DNA of 64,000 bases from Ruminococcus sp. Lineage in GTDB: Bacteria; Bacillota; Clostridia; Oscillospirales; Ruminococcaceae. The notes below the pieces were generated by a model. That model did no database searches. It saw only the letters and a list, made by a program, of their open reading frames with translations, and was not told where the DNA came from. Below, piece after piece: positions 6,912 through 15,601 of the stretch. The translations under genes were made by a program, and so were the position numbers. The first letter of the stretch is position 1, and each line of letters opens with the position of its first letter. The stretch is taken from positions 62,001-126,000 of the forward strand of contig JAFXNC010000034.1 of assembly GCA_017529875.1 (NCBI GenBank). The letters are read 5' to 3'.

Positions 6912-8396
6912 TCAATCGAAAGGATTCTCGGTCTTGTAAAGCATACCCTTGGGCTGGTTGAAGCCGATCTCTTCGCAGCCGAGATACTTGAATACGTTGA
7001 ACAGAGCCTTGCCGAAGTGTCCGAAAGCAACAGCGCCGTGATGCGGGAAGTTGCCCTCGATCAGAACGTGGCGGTAGAAACGTCCCATCTCGTTGATAGC
7101 GAAGATACCGATGCCGCCGAAGGATCTTGTTGCAACGGGAAGTACTTCACCGTGAGCAATATAAGCGCGGAGCTTGGCGTCAGCGGTGGACTGGAGACGG
7201 AAGAAGGTGATATCGCCGGGGATGATATCGCCCTCAAGGGTTCCTCTGGTGATATCCGGCTCAACATCGGGCTCAAGGCCGCGGTGCATGATGAGCTGAT
7301 ACTTCATGGTAGCGGAGGTGAGCTTGCAGGCAGCGGTGTTGCCGCAATGGAAGCCCATGAATGTGTCCTTCTGAGTGTAGTTGAACTTGCCCTTGATCTC
7401 CTCATTGTAGATGTCGGCAGGAACGGAGTTGTTGATATCCAGCAGAGTAACGACGTCGTCGGAAACGCAGGTGCCGATGAACTCGCTGAGAGCACCGTAG
7501 ATATCTACCTCGCAGGAAACGGGGATGCCCTTTGCAGTCAGGCGGCTGTTCACATAGCAGGGAACAAAGCCGAACTGTGTCTGGAAGGAAGGCCAGCACT
7601 TGTTGGCAAAGCAGATGTACTTGCGGGAGCCCTTGTGAGCCTCGATCCAGTCAAGGAGGGTGAGCTCATACTGTGCCAGCTTGGGCAGGATGCCTGCCAT
7701 CTTGTTGCCGTCGCCAAGCTCCTTCTCCATATCCGCGATAACGTCGGGGATGCGGGGGTCGTCCTTATGCTCGTTGTAGGCAGCGAACAGGTCAAGCTCA
7801 GAGTTTTCCTCGATTTCGGCACCGAGATTGTAGAGCTGCTTGATGGGAGCGTTGCAGGCCAGAAAGTCCTGAGGACGGGGGCCGAAGGAAATGATCTTGA
7901 GGTTCTTGACGCCGATTATGCCTCTTGCTACCGGAACGAACTCGCCGATCATCTTTGCCACCTCATCGGGAGTGCCGACAGGGTACTCGGGGATATAAGC
8001 CTTGATGTCTCTGAGAGCCAGGTTGTAGCTTGCGTTGAGCATACCGCAGTAAGCGTCGCCTCTGCTGTCAACAAGGCACTTACCGCAGTTTTCCTCAGCA
8101 GCTGCAACGAACATTGTGGGGCCGTCGAAATACTTGGCAAGCAGGGTCTCGCAGGTCTCGGGGCCGAAGTTTCCGAGATAAACCACCAGCGCGTTGACTC
8201 CGGCTTTTTTGACGTCCTCCAGAGCCTCCAGCATCTCGTTCTCGTTTTCGACAGTCACCTTGCACTCATAGATATTACCGATTTTTGCGTATTCCTCGCA
8301 GACGTTGGATCTTCTCGATTCGGAGAGGGATTTCGGGAAACAGTCACGGGATACGGCGATGATACCGAGTTTGACCTCGGGTGTGTTTAAAAACAT
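6912..8396 (-). CDS. L-fucose/L-arabinose isomerase family protein
   Basis: A 494-residue cytosolic protein of the FucI/AraA fold: an N-terminal Rossmann-like half (GIIAVSRDCFP, VVYLGNFGPE), a central domain with the metal-binding acidic residues (Glu296 in CEVDIYG, Asp320 in LLDINNS) and a C-terminal beta-rich domain with a candidate metal histidine in the HH pair at 452-453. The E/D/H triad suggests a Mn-dependent aldose-ketose isomerase. The substrate cannot be told; it is clearly shorter than classical FucI (about 590 residues). It stands alone, with its own promoter and an AAGGAGGT site 8 nt before the ATG. No other fucose genes are near. Confidence 0.8.
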   Translation of the reverse strand: MFLNTPEVKLGIIAVSRDCFPKSLSESRRSNVCEEYAKIGNIYECKVTVENENEMLEALEDVKKAGVNALVVYLGNFGPETCETLLAKYFDGPTMFVAAAEENCGKCLVDSRGDAYCGMLNASYNLALRDIKAYIPEYPVGTPDEVAKMIGEFVPVARGIIGVKNLKIISFGPRPQDFLACNAPIKQLYNLGAEIEENSELDLFAAYNEHKDDPRIPDVIADMEKELGDGNKMAGILPKLAQYELTLLDWIEAHKGSRKYICFANKCWPSFQTQFGFVPCYVNSRLTAKGIPVSCEVDIYGALSEFIGTCVSDDVVTLLDINNSVPADIYNEEIKGKFNYTQKDTFMGFHCGNTAACKLTSATMKYQLIMHRGLEPDVEPDITRGTLEGDIIPGDITFFRLQSTADAKLRAYIAHGEVLPVATRSFGGIGIFAINEMGRFYRHVLIEGNFPHHGAVAFGHFGKALFNVFKYLGCEEIGFNQPKGMLYKTENPFD

Positions 8397-8435
8397 ATAA
8401 CAGACCTCCTTGTATATTGGAAAATTTATGTTTAT

Positions 8436-8464
8436 ATTATACCATATCTTGTAATTGATTTCAA
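8436..8464 (-). promoter_or_regulatory. Sigma-A promoter of the isomerase gene
   Basis: On the minus strand TTGAAA (8464-8459) and TATAAT (8441-8436) are separated by 17 bp, 40 bp upstream of the isomerase ATG. Confidence 0.7.
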
Positions 8465-8570
8465 TACTTTTTATTCTTTTTTATCGGTCATTTATTGCTG
8501 TTTTGCAGGGATTAGGTGGTGTTTCATATTCTTGTTTTTACAATTTTTTTATTTTTTTCTGAATAATATC

Positions 8571-8599
8571 TTGATATTATTAACAATATGTGGTATAAT
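8571..8599 (+). promoter_or_regulatory. Sigma-A promoter of the zinc-ribbon membrane protein
   Basis: TTGATA (8571-8576), 17-bp spacer, TATAAT (8594-8599), in very AT-rich DNA upstream of the start at 8636. Confidence 0.65.
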
Positions 8600-8635
8600 A
8601 AAAATACATTATTTTTTGCTCTGGAGGAATGATCT

Positions 8636-9601
8636 ATGTTTTGCAGAAACTGTGGCAATCAGCTTGCTGACAACGCAAAATTCTGTAACAAGTGCGGCAA
8701 TCCTGTGGCTTCAGCCGCCGCGGTGAAAGACCCTGAACCTGTGATTGGCGACGTTATTATACCTCAGGATGCGAACCCTTTTGAGGAGGCAAATGATTTT
8801 GCCAGCCGCGAACAGGCGTCCTATCAGCAGGAGCCTTCCCCTTACCAGCAGGAGGCAAACCCCTATCAGCAGCAGAACAACCCCGCAGGCTACCAGCCAT
8901 ATCAGCCCAACTATCAGCAGCCCTACGCTCAGCCCTATCCCTATCCCCAGACCTCAGCCGTGCCCGGAGGGAACATCTCAAAGTCTTCGGTAAACTTCAT
9001 TCCGCACATTATTGCCATGTTCATTCTGAGCATTTTTATGATCTGCTCTCCGCTGCTCAAAATGTTCGGAAACAGTTCGTACAGCTTCGGTACCGCAAGC
9101 TATCTTAATGATATGTCAAAGTTAGGCGACAAAATGAACAAGAACGTCTTTTCCTTCACCTTCGAGCAGATCTCCGAGGGAGATGCCGATACCAAGTTCA
9201 TGCTCATAGGCTTCTGGGTACACGCACTTTTTGAAGCCGTTGCTTTCATCTTCCTTGTGCTCGCTGTTTTCAGACTGTTCTCCAAGCGTCAGGACAAGCA
9301 GTTCAAGGTGCTTTCCGACCTGCGCATATCGCTGGTCTCAAGCTTCATCGGCATCATCGGCGTTATCGGATGCATGATCGCCAGCTATATGAATTACAGG
9401 AACTCCAAGTTCTCCGGCGTGTTCAGCGATGTTATCTATGTATGGGGATACATCTTCTTCGCCCTTTCTCTTATTTCGCTCATCGTTTGCAGCGTGTTCC
9501 GCGGCATGGCTAAGAGGCAGTTCAACCGCGACACCTCTTATAATGCAATGGCTGCTCAGGATATGCAGAACCGTTTCCAGCAGCAGAACAACAATTTCTG
9601 A
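8636..9601 (+). CDS. Zinc-ribbon multi-pass membrane protein
   Basis: A 321-residue protein of unknown function. It opens with a zinc ribbon (Cys3, Cys6, Cys17, Cys20; CRNCG...CNKCG), then a low-complexity Pro/Gln/Tyr linker (about 60-115) with repeated PYQQ units, then four predicted membrane segments (about 125-145, 185-210, 225-248, 262-285). A zinc ribbon plus flexible linker plus helices is common in Firmicutes membrane proteins, with no assigned function. A CTGGAGGA site precedes the ATG. It is monocistronic, between its own promoter and terminator. Confidence 0.85.
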   Translation: MFCRNCGNQLADNAKFCNKCGNPVASAAAVKDPEPVIGDVIIPQDANPFEEANDFASREQASYQQEPSPYQQEANPYQQQNNPAGYQPYQPNYQQPYAQPYPYPQTSAVPGGNISKSSVNFIPHIIAMFILSIFMICSPLLKMFGNSSYSFGTASYLNDMSKLGDKMNKNVFSFTFEQISEGDADTKFMLIGFWVHALFEAVAFIFLVLAVFRLFSKRQDKQFKVLSDLRISLVSSFIGIIGVIGCMIASYMNYRNSKFSGVFSDVIYVWGYIFFALSLISLIVCSVFRGMAKRQFNRDTSYNAMAAQDMQNRFQQQNNNF

Positions 9602-9613
9602 ATCTAACCGTAT

Positions 9614-9656
9614 CCGGTATCTCCGCTGTGTTTTCTGCGGGATGCCGGGTATTTTT
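9614..9656 (+). terminator. Terminator after the zinc-ribbon membrane gene
   Basis: A 12-bp stem with one bulge (CCGGTATCTCCGC / GCGGGATGCCGG), then a GTATTTTT tail. Confidence 0.75.
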
Positions 9657-9685
9657 GTGCCTGTAAATTTATTTTGTTGAAACAC

Positions 9686-9714
9686 TTGAAAAATCCTGCC
9701 GGTTATAGTATAAT
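9686..9714 (+). promoter_or_regulatory. Sigma-A promoter of the GGDEF-like receptor/lipoprotein operon
   Basis: TTGAAA (9686-9691), 17-bp spacer, TATAAT (9709-9714). The -35 context CACTTGAAAAAT is repeated exactly at the promoter of the Asp23-family gene near 17.3 kb. Confidence 0.7.
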
Positions 9715-9750
9715 AACAATGTATGTATATTACCGAAAGGGGGTCCCCGA

Positions 9751-11238
9751 ATGGACGAGCATCAGGAAACGAGCCGGATCATAGCCATGCGTAACACTAT
9801 GATCGTTGTGTATACGATAATCGCTGTTGCAATACTGATCGTGACCAGCGTGTTCATGATCGTCTCCAAAAACAGATCCATGCTTTCACAGTCGGAGATC
9901 TACTGTTCTGTTGCGGTCCACCAGACGGGCAGAAGTGTTGAGAATTTCTGCGAGAACGTAGAAATGGCGTCCTCCATAATCTACGAGGAAAAGGAGCTCG
10001 TTGAATTCTATCCCAAGTATGATGATTACACTGCTGAGGAACTGGCTATCAAGGACAGGATCACCGAGCTGTTCTCAAAAGCCAACTATATTACCGATTA
10101 CTGCGATTTCGGTATCATTTACAGCAACAACAGCGTTGCGGGCATAGTTTCCGACGGCACCCTCGATCTGCTCGGCGACAATGTCTTTCAGAAGACCTCT
10201 GATCTCATCAGAAGAAACGACAGGTCATGGAACGTGTTCTACTCGGACAATGTTTCCCGTATTTGTTTCCTCAAACGTGTCAACGACAATGCTGTCTTTA
10301 TCGCATCTGTATATTCAAGCCAGTTCGGTCATGTGTTCGGAAAGCTTTCCTCATCTTCGAGCCTGAGCCTGTACCTTGCCGACAGCGAGGATAAGATCAT
10401 CTTTTCAAGCGCCAACACCTCGGCGATCTACGGCGAGCCCCTGCCCGTTGAGGTCACTTCAAGAATGGGTGGCGAGGTGAATAAGACCGTCGGCGACGAC
10501 AAGGGCGTATGCTGTGCTTTGGAGCTTGCCAACGGCTGGGCGATCTACTGTATCGTAACTCCCAACGTTGACGGAAAATTCAGATCCTCGCCCACCGAGA
10601 CATTCCTTGCAGTCATCCTTCTTTCGACGCTTATCCTGTTCATCATGACTGGCTTCTTCATTGCATCCTTCTTTGCAAGCAAAAAGCGGATCCCGCGCAT
10701 CAGAGAGGAAAAGCTTGACCCAGTCACCGGCGTGCTTACTCCGTACTACTGCGAGGAGCGTATCTCTGACCTGATCGAGATATCCCTCATCGGCGGTACA
10801 TGGGCGTTTGCCATAGTCCGTATCAACGAGCTGGATCTCATTTCCGAGAGAGTAGGGGAGAGCTTTGCGGATCAGAGCCTCCAAAAGGTGGCGGAGATAC
10901 TAAAAAACACTTTCGGCACCGAAACAGCCATAGGTCTCAACGGCTCCAAGGAGTTCATTGTCTTCTCTGATTTCTCTGATTTTGACCTGTTCATGTCACA
11001 CAACAATCTGAGATCCAAGTTTACCGCCCTCAGGACCAAGCTTGACAACGTTCTTGTGGGCGAGAACGAGGACTACAAGCTTGACATCAGCATAGCCGTA
11101 TGCATCTATCCCGATCACGGCAAGACTTTCGAGGACCTTGAATTCAAGGCCAAGTCGCTTATCTATGATTCGCCCAGCGATGAAGCGGCACGGCTGGTCT
11201 TCTATGACGAGAAAAAGTCAGGAGGCGGTAAAGCATGA
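9751..11238 (+). CDS. Membrane receptor with degenerate GGDEF domain
   Basis: A 495-residue protein: a short cytoplasmic tail, a membrane helix (about 17-38), a 245-residue extracellular sensor region, a second helix (about 285-309) and a cytoplasmic GGDEF-fold domain (about 322-490, starting DPVTGVLT). The signature position reads GSKEF (398-402) instead of GGDEF, so diguanylate cyclase activity is unlikely; binding of a nucleotide or partner is possible. Its stop codon overlaps the start of a sugar-binding lipoprotein gene by 4 bp (ATGA). This suggests the lipoprotein presents a ligand to the receptor. That link is inference from gene order. The ATG follows an AAAGGGGG site. Confidence 0.82.
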   Translation: MDEHQETSRIIAMRNTMIVVYTIIAVAILIVTSVFMIVSKNRSMLSQSEIYCSVAVHQTGRSVENFCENVEMASSIIYEEKELVEFYPKYDDYTAEELAIKDRITELFSKANYITDYCDFGIIYSNNSVAGIVSDGTLDLLGDNVFQKTSDLIRRNDRSWNVFYSDNVSRICFLKRVNDNAVFIASVYSSQFGHVFGKLSSSSSLSLYLADSEDKIIFSSANTSAIYGEPLPVEVTSRMGGEVNKTVGDDKGVCCALELANGWAIYCIVTPNVDGKFRSSPTETFLAVILLSTLILFIMTGFFIASFFASKKRIPRIREEKLDPVTGVLTPYYCEERISDLIEISLIGGTWAFAIVRINELDLISERVGESFADQSLQKVAEILKNTFGTETAIGLNGSKEFIVFSDFSDFDLFMSHNNLRSKFTALRTKLDNVLVGENEDYKLDISIAVCIYPDHGKTFEDLEFKAKSLIYDSPSDEAARLVFYDEKKSGGGKA

Positions 11239-12503
11239 GGATCAAACGCACACTTTGCTCACTGGGTCTTGCCGCCGCTTTGGCTCTGTCTTCCTGCTCC
11301 CAGCGTGATGTGATCGACATCGGGCGCGGGATAAGCATATCCTTCTCATGGTGGGGCAAGGACGTAAGACACAGCTACACTATCTCGGCGCTGAAGGATT
11401 TTGTCGTACAGAACCCCGAGATAGATGTAATGCCCGAATACAGCGAATTTGAAGCCTTCCAGAAGCGCATGGATGTGGTCTATGCCGCACATAACGAATG
11501 TGACGTGATGCAGATAAACTACGACTGGCTTTATCGCTATTCGCCGGACGGCAACGGCTTCTATGACATGAACGAGCTGTCCAAATACATCGACCTGTCA
11601 AACTTCACCGAGGAACAGCTCTCCTACGGCAAGATAAACGGCAAGCTCAACGGTATATCAAACGCACTGAACACAGAGACCTGCTACTATAATAAGGATA
11701 TCTACGACAAATACGGCCTGGAGCTCCCAAAGACTTGGGACGATCTTTTTAAAGCCGCCGAGGTGATGCGCGGCGACGGCGTCTATCCTATTGAGCTGTC
11801 CAAGAAAGCTTCATGGATGATGAGTATAGCCTATGAGGAGCAGAAGACCGGCATACAATGCTTCAACGAGAGAGGCCAGCTCTGCTTCACGCCTTCAAAC
11901 TTCTCGGATATGATAGACTTCTATCAGAAACTGCTGGATGAAAAGGTTTGCAAGTACTACAAGGATATCAACAAGAACGATTTCCTCAACGGCGTAACAG
12001 CCGGCAGCGTCTGCTGGATCTCCGATGCCGGCTATTACTGTGAGCCTGTGGCTGAGGCCGGCAACAACATCGTCGTCGGCGATTATCTGCGATCAGAGGG
12101 AAGTGCGATCTCCGGCTGGTATGCAAAGCCCACAAGCCTTTATTGCATCAAGCGTGACACGCCTTATCCCGAGGCCTGTGCAAAGCTGGTCAACTTCCTG
12201 GTAAACGGTCAGGAAATGGCTCAGAAGCAGGGCATAGAGAAGGGCATACCCCTGAGCAAGGCTATGCTTGAAGTGCTTGAAGCCAACGATCAGCTCAAGG
12301 GAATACAGAACGTAGCAAATGAGAAGCTTGCCGCCTCCGATTCCATCACAAGGATCAGCCCTCTGCTGGAAAACTCCGGACTTGTCGAGGTCTTCGAGGA
12401 GGCTGTGAAGCAGGTCATCTTTGAGGAGCAGGATATAAGCGAATACGCGAAAAAGCTACACGATGCAGCTTTGAATCTCACCGGAAAGCCCGCAGCTTAC
12501 TGA
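11235..12503 (+). CDS. ABC-type sugar-binding lipoprotein
   Basis: A 422-residue extracellular solute-binding protein family 1 lipoprotein. The signal peptide ends in the lipobox LALSSC with the lipidated Cys21. The body shows the family pattern (SFSWWGKDVRHSY..., NTETCYYNKDIYDKYGLELPKTWDDLFKAAE), typical of oligosaccharide binders. No permease or ATPase follows. It is translationally coupled to the upstream degenerate-GGDEF receptor, so it may serve sensing rather than import. The downstream gene starts 44 bp later without a terminator in between, so readthrough is likely. Confidence 0.88.
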   Translation: MRIKRTLCSLGLAAALALSSCSQRDVIDIGRGISISFSWWGKDVRHSYTISALKDFVVQNPEIDVMPEYSEFEAFQKRMDVVYAAHNECDVMQINYDWLYRYSPDGNGFYDMNELSKYIDLSNFTEEQLSYGKINGKLNGISNALNTETCYYNKDIYDKYGLELPKTWDDLFKAAEVMRGDGVYPIELSKKASWMMSIAYEEQKTGIQCFNERGQLCFTPSNFSDMIDFYQKLLDEKVCKYYKDINKNDFLNGVTAGSVCWISDAGYYCEPVAEAGNNIVVGDYLRSEGSAISGWYAKPTSLYCIKRDTPYPEACAKLVNFLVNGQEMAQKQGIEKGIPLSKAMLEVLEANDQLKGIQNVANEKLAASDSITRISPLLENSGLVEVFEEAVKQVIFEEQDISEYAKKLHDAALNLTGKPAAY

Positions 12504-12547
12504 TCTGCCGCGATATCAGGCAATAACTATTGAATTGAGGTATTATC

Positions 12548-13054
12548 ATGGACGTTTTCAAGGAACAGAATGTAACAAAACTTCAGGACAGCAGAGATAC
12601 TGCCAAGAAGGTGCTTACCGCACTTGTGGCTATTCTCATCGCCTCTGCGATCTTCGTGCTGACCTTCGGCTCACTTTATATGATGATCGGTCTGATTCTT
12701 GCCGGAGGCGTTATGTACGGCGGCTATTATCTTGTTACCAGCACCTACGTTGAATACGAGTATATCATCACAAACGGCGAGGTGGATTTCGACAAGATCA
12801 TTGCTCAGCGTTCCCGAAAGAGACTTTGTACCGTTAAACTCGGCACTGCTACGGATTTCGGCATCGCCAACGACAGCGCCAATACCGAGAATGCCGAGAC
12901 CTATGTGGTAGCTACCGCCAACGACCCGGAGCAGAAGGATTATTTCTTGAGAGTAAAGCACAAGAGCCTTGGAGACACCGTGATCTACTTCACCCCCAAC
13001 GAAGAAATGATCGAGCTCATCAAGCAGTTCCTTCCCAGGACTTTGAAGGTCTGA
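12548..13054 (+). CDS. Two-helix membrane protein with PH-like domain
   Basis: A 168-residue protein of a conserved Clostridia type without known function. Two membrane helices (about 22-42 and 45-64) precede a beta-rich region starting YVEYEYIITNGEVDFDKIIAQRSRKRL, which resembles bacterial PH-like domains (membrane protein with a short ITNGEV/DR strand pair). acpS starts 1 bp after its stop, so it belongs to the same operon. I cannot assign a role. Confidence 0.75.
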   Translation: MDVFKEQNVTKLQDSRDTAKKVLTALVAILIASAIFVLTFGSLYMMIGLILAGGVMYGGYYLVTSTYVEYEYIITNGEVDFDKIIAQRSRKRLCTVKLGTATDFGIANDSANTENAETYVVATANDPEQKDYFLRVKHKSLGDTVIYFTPNEEMIELIKQFLPRTLKV

Positions 13055-13055
13055 T

Positions 13056-13421
13056 ATGTATAAAGTCGGTATAGATCTTGTGGAGATCGAAAGGATAAAA
13101 AAAGGCTGCGCCAATCCGCGCTTTATTGACCGGGTGTATTCCCGGGCCGAGCAGGAGCTTTTCTGCGGCGAGACCATGAGGTATGAATCTCTTGCAGGCA
13201 ACTGGGCGGTAAAGGAGGCTTTTTCAAAAGCCCTCGGCACAGGCGTCAGGGACTTCCTGCTCACCGAGGTGGAGGTGCTCAGAGACGAACTGGGAGCGCC
13301 CTATCTTCGTCTCAGCGGCAGAGCCAAACAGCGTGCCGAGGAGCAGGGACTTGAATTCTCGGTCAGCATAACTCATACAAAACAGCTCGCGGAAGCTGTA
13401 TGCATAGCTTACAGAGCTTGA
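13056..13421 (+). CDS. acpS: Holo-[acyl-carrier-protein] synthase
   Basis: A 121-residue phosphopantetheinyl transferase that moves 4'-phosphopantetheine from CoA to the serine of acyl carrier protein. The two Mg/CoA motifs are clear: GIDLVEI at the N-terminus and WAVKEAFSKALGTG in the middle. The length is typical of the trimeric AcpS type. It sits 1 bp after the PH-like gene and is followed by nnr, an arrangement often seen in Firmicutes. Confidence 0.95.
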   Translation: MYKVGIDLVEIERIKKGCANPRFIDRVYSRAEQELFCGETMRYESLAGNWAVKEAFSKALGTGVRDFLLTEVEVLRDELGAPYLRLSGRAKQRAEEQGLEFSVSITHTKQLAEAVCIAYRA

Positions 13422-13432
13422 AAGGAGCCGTT

Positions 13433-14977
13433 ATGGATCTCAAAAACCTGATATTGACACCTCCGCAGATGCGTACCGCCGAGCTGGCGGCTGCTGCCCA
13501 CGGTGTATCTGTTTCAGCGCTCATGGACAATGCCGGTGAAGCCCTCGGCAGAAGGATCCTCTATGTAGCCCAGCAGAAAATGAAAAAGCACGTCCTGCTT
13601 ATATGCGGCACCGGCAACAACGGCGGCGACGGTTATGTAGCCGCTGATTTTCTCCTTGATTCTGCTGCGGACATCACCATAATCACCTGCGGCGCACCTA
13701 AGACCGATCTGTCTAAAGCTGCCTTTGCCAGGGTGAAAGACCGCTGCGAGATGATAACCATAGAAAAAGCCGTGGAGGAACCCGCCCTTATCGACCACGC
13801 CGAGATCATAGTTGACTGTGCCTTCGGCATAGGCTTTCACGGCGAGCTGCCCCACGATCTGAAACGTCTGTTCATGCGCTGTGCGCTGAGCGAGGCATAT
13901 CTTATCGCCTGTGACTGCCCCTCGGGCATCAACTGCATGAGCGGCAGGATCTCTCCCGGAACCTTTGAAGCTCATGAGACTCTGACCTTCCACAGACCCA
14001 AGGTGGGTATGCTTATGTCTCCTGCAAAGGAGAAGTGCGGCAAGGTCATCACTGCTGATATCGGTATCGGAGATTATGTGGACGAGTATGCCAAAGTCCG
14101 GGTAATGAGCACCGACAAGGAGCTTGCAGCATCGTTTCTGCCCTACCGTGTCGAGGACAGCCACAAGGGTATCTACGGCAGGGTAGTGCTGGTGTGCGGT
14201 TCATACTGCTATCCTGGAGCTGCTATTATTTCCGCTGAGTCTGCGCTGAGATCGGGCGTAGGTATAGTCAACCTCTGTACTAATATCAAAGCCACAGGCG
14301 CCGCAGCTGTCAGGATGCCGGAGTGTACCTATACCCCTGTATCTTTTGATGAGGACGGCTTCATGTCCGATAAGGACGCCGACATCATGCTGAAAGCTAT
14401 GGAACGCGCCGGTGCAGCAGTCATAGGCTGCGGCCTCGGGCGTTCAGAAGGAACTGAAAAGCTGGTCTGCGAACTGGTGAGAAGGGCAAAATGTCCGCTT
14501 ATTATCGACGCCGATGGAATAAACTGCCTGTCTAAGCATATAGATGTATTAAAGGAAAAGCAGACAGAGATCATTCTCACTCCTCACCCCGCCGAGCTGG
14601 CAAGGCTCTGCGGCACCGACACTCTCAGCGTTACTCTTGACCTGTTCGGTCATGCTTGCGAGATCGCGGAGCAGTATTCCGTTACCGTTCATGCCAAGTC
14701 AACACAGACCTTCACCGTTAAGGATAAGATATGTTATCTTACCGACTTCGGATGCTCGGCGCTGGCAAAGGGCGGTTCCGGCGATATGCTGGCAGGACTC
14801 ATCGGCGGCTTCATGGCTCAGGGCATCACCTCGGAGAGAGCCTGCGTTTTGGCTGATTACGTCATGGGTACTTCTTCAAGGGCTCTTTGCAAGGAGCTTT
14901 CGCCCCGCGGTGTGCTGGCAAGCGACATCATTGCGCGTTTTCCAAGAACGCTTTACGAACTGGAGCACGATCTCTGA
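13433..14977 (+). CDS. nnr: Bifunctional NAD(P)H-hydrate epimerase / ADP-dependent dehydratase
   Basis: A 514-residue fusion that repairs damaged hydrated NADH and NADPH. The N-terminal epimerase (about 1-215) has GTGNNGGDGYVAA; the C-terminal ribokinase-like dehydratase (about 225-505) has LTPHPAELARL and ALAKGGSGDMLAGLIGG with the catalytic Asp. The ATG at 13433 follows a GAAAGGAG site; an earlier in-frame ATG at 13400 lies inside acpS and lacks one. It is followed by a terminator with a UUCG-type loop. Confidence 0.93.
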   Translation: MDLKNLILTPPQMRTAELAAAAHGVSVSALMDNAGEALGRRILYVAQQKMKKHVLLICGTGNNGGDGYVAADFLLDSAADITIITCGAPKTDLSKAAFARVKDRCEMITIEKAVEEPALIDHAEIIVDCAFGIGFHGELPHDLKRLFMRCALSEAYLIACDCPSGINCMSGRISPGTFEAHETLTFHRPKVGMLMSPAKEKCGKVITADIGIGDYVDEYAKVRVMSTDKELAASFLPYRVEDSHKGIYGRVVLVCGSYCYPGAAIISAESALRSGVGIVNLCTNIKATGAAAVRMPECTYTPVSFDEDGFMSDKDADIMLKAMERAGAAVIGCGLGRSEGTEKLVCELVRRAKCPLIIDADGINCLSKHIDVLKEKQTEIILTPHPAELARLCGTDTLSVTLDLFGHACEIAEQYSVTVHAKSTQTFTVKDKICYLTDFGCSALAKGGSGDMLAGLIGGFMAQGITSERACVLADYVMGTSSRALCKELSPRGVLASDIIARFPRTLYELEHDL

Positions 14978-14988
14978 TCTGAAACTGT

Positions 14989-15019
14989 ACGGCTTTTCCT
15001 TCGGGAAAGGCCGTTTTTA
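14989..15019 (+). terminator. Terminator after nnr
   Basis: An 11-bp stem closed by a TTCG tetraloop (arms 14989-14999 and about 15003-15013) with a TTTTTAT tail. Confidence 0.8.
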
Positions 15020-15036
15020 TTTCAGGAGGACTAATC

Positions 15037-15552
15037 ATGAAAAAGATGATCGCAGCTTCACTGGCGCTCATGCTCGCAGGGTGTACGCCTTCGAGCAGCG
15101 CCGAGCCCGAGCCTATGGAGAAAGAATTTCGCTGTGCGGTAACTGTTACCGGCAGCAGTGAATATACCGGGACGATAGAACGCGCCGGAGGCTCAAACTG
15201 GAAGATAGAGCTGACCTCCCCGGAAAGCGCTGCCGGGATAACGCTCTGCTATCTCGCGGACGGGAAGTGCTCACTTGAACTGCAAGGCCATACTGTTGTA
15301 TATGGCAGAGATAACATCCCGCAGGGCGGTGTCTTCGATCTTGTGACCTCTGCTGCCGATATGTGCATCGAAAACAAGGGCGTTACAAACCGCACCACCG
15401 ACGACGGCAGCAAATGCTCCGGTGCCGTCAAAGGCATGAGCTTTACAGCTGAAAGTACCAAAGGAATGCTCAGCAGCATCTGCATCGGGGATGACATTCG
15501 GGCAGAATTCACTGAGCTGCTGCCTTCGTCGCTGTCCTCCTGTACGGAATAA
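15037..15552 (+). CDS. Lipoprotein of unknown function
   Basis: A 171-residue lipoprotein: short signal peptide, lipobox LAGC (Cys16), then a Ser/Glu/Pro linker and one beta-rich domain. Strand patterns such as YTGTIERAGGSNWKIELTSP and GITLCYLADGKCSLELQG recall LolA/LppX-like lipoprotein-carrier folds, but the match is only by eye. It lies directly after the nnr terminator with a CAGGAGGA ribosome site, so a separate promoter inside the short gap or readthrough would be needed. Confidence 0.75.
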   Translation: MKKMIAASLALMLAGCTPSSSAEPEPMEKEFRCAVTVTGSSEYTGTIERAGGSNWKIELTSPESAAGITLCYLADGKCSLELQGHTVVYGRDNIPQGGVFDLVTSAADMCIENKGVTNRTTDDGSKCSGAVKGMSFTAESTKGMLSSICIGDDIRAEFTELLPSSLSSCTE

Positions 15553-15562
15553 GACATAAAAA

Positions 15563-15591
15563 GATCGCCGTGCTGAGCCAGCACGGCGATC
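15563..15591. terminator. Bidirectional terminator between convergent genes
   Basis: A perfect 12-bp stem (GATCGCCGTGCT and its complement) with a 5-nt loop. On the minus strand it is followed by a CTTTTTAT tail, so it best serves the minus-strand membrane protein gene. Confidence 0.8.
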
Positions 15592-15601
15592 GGTCGTTAT
15601 C

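Noticed and set aside
6849-8390. 513-codon plus-strand ORF antisense to the isomerase gene
   Set aside because: No ribosome site, no recognisable motifs, and it mirrors the codon pattern of the clear isomerase on the other strand.
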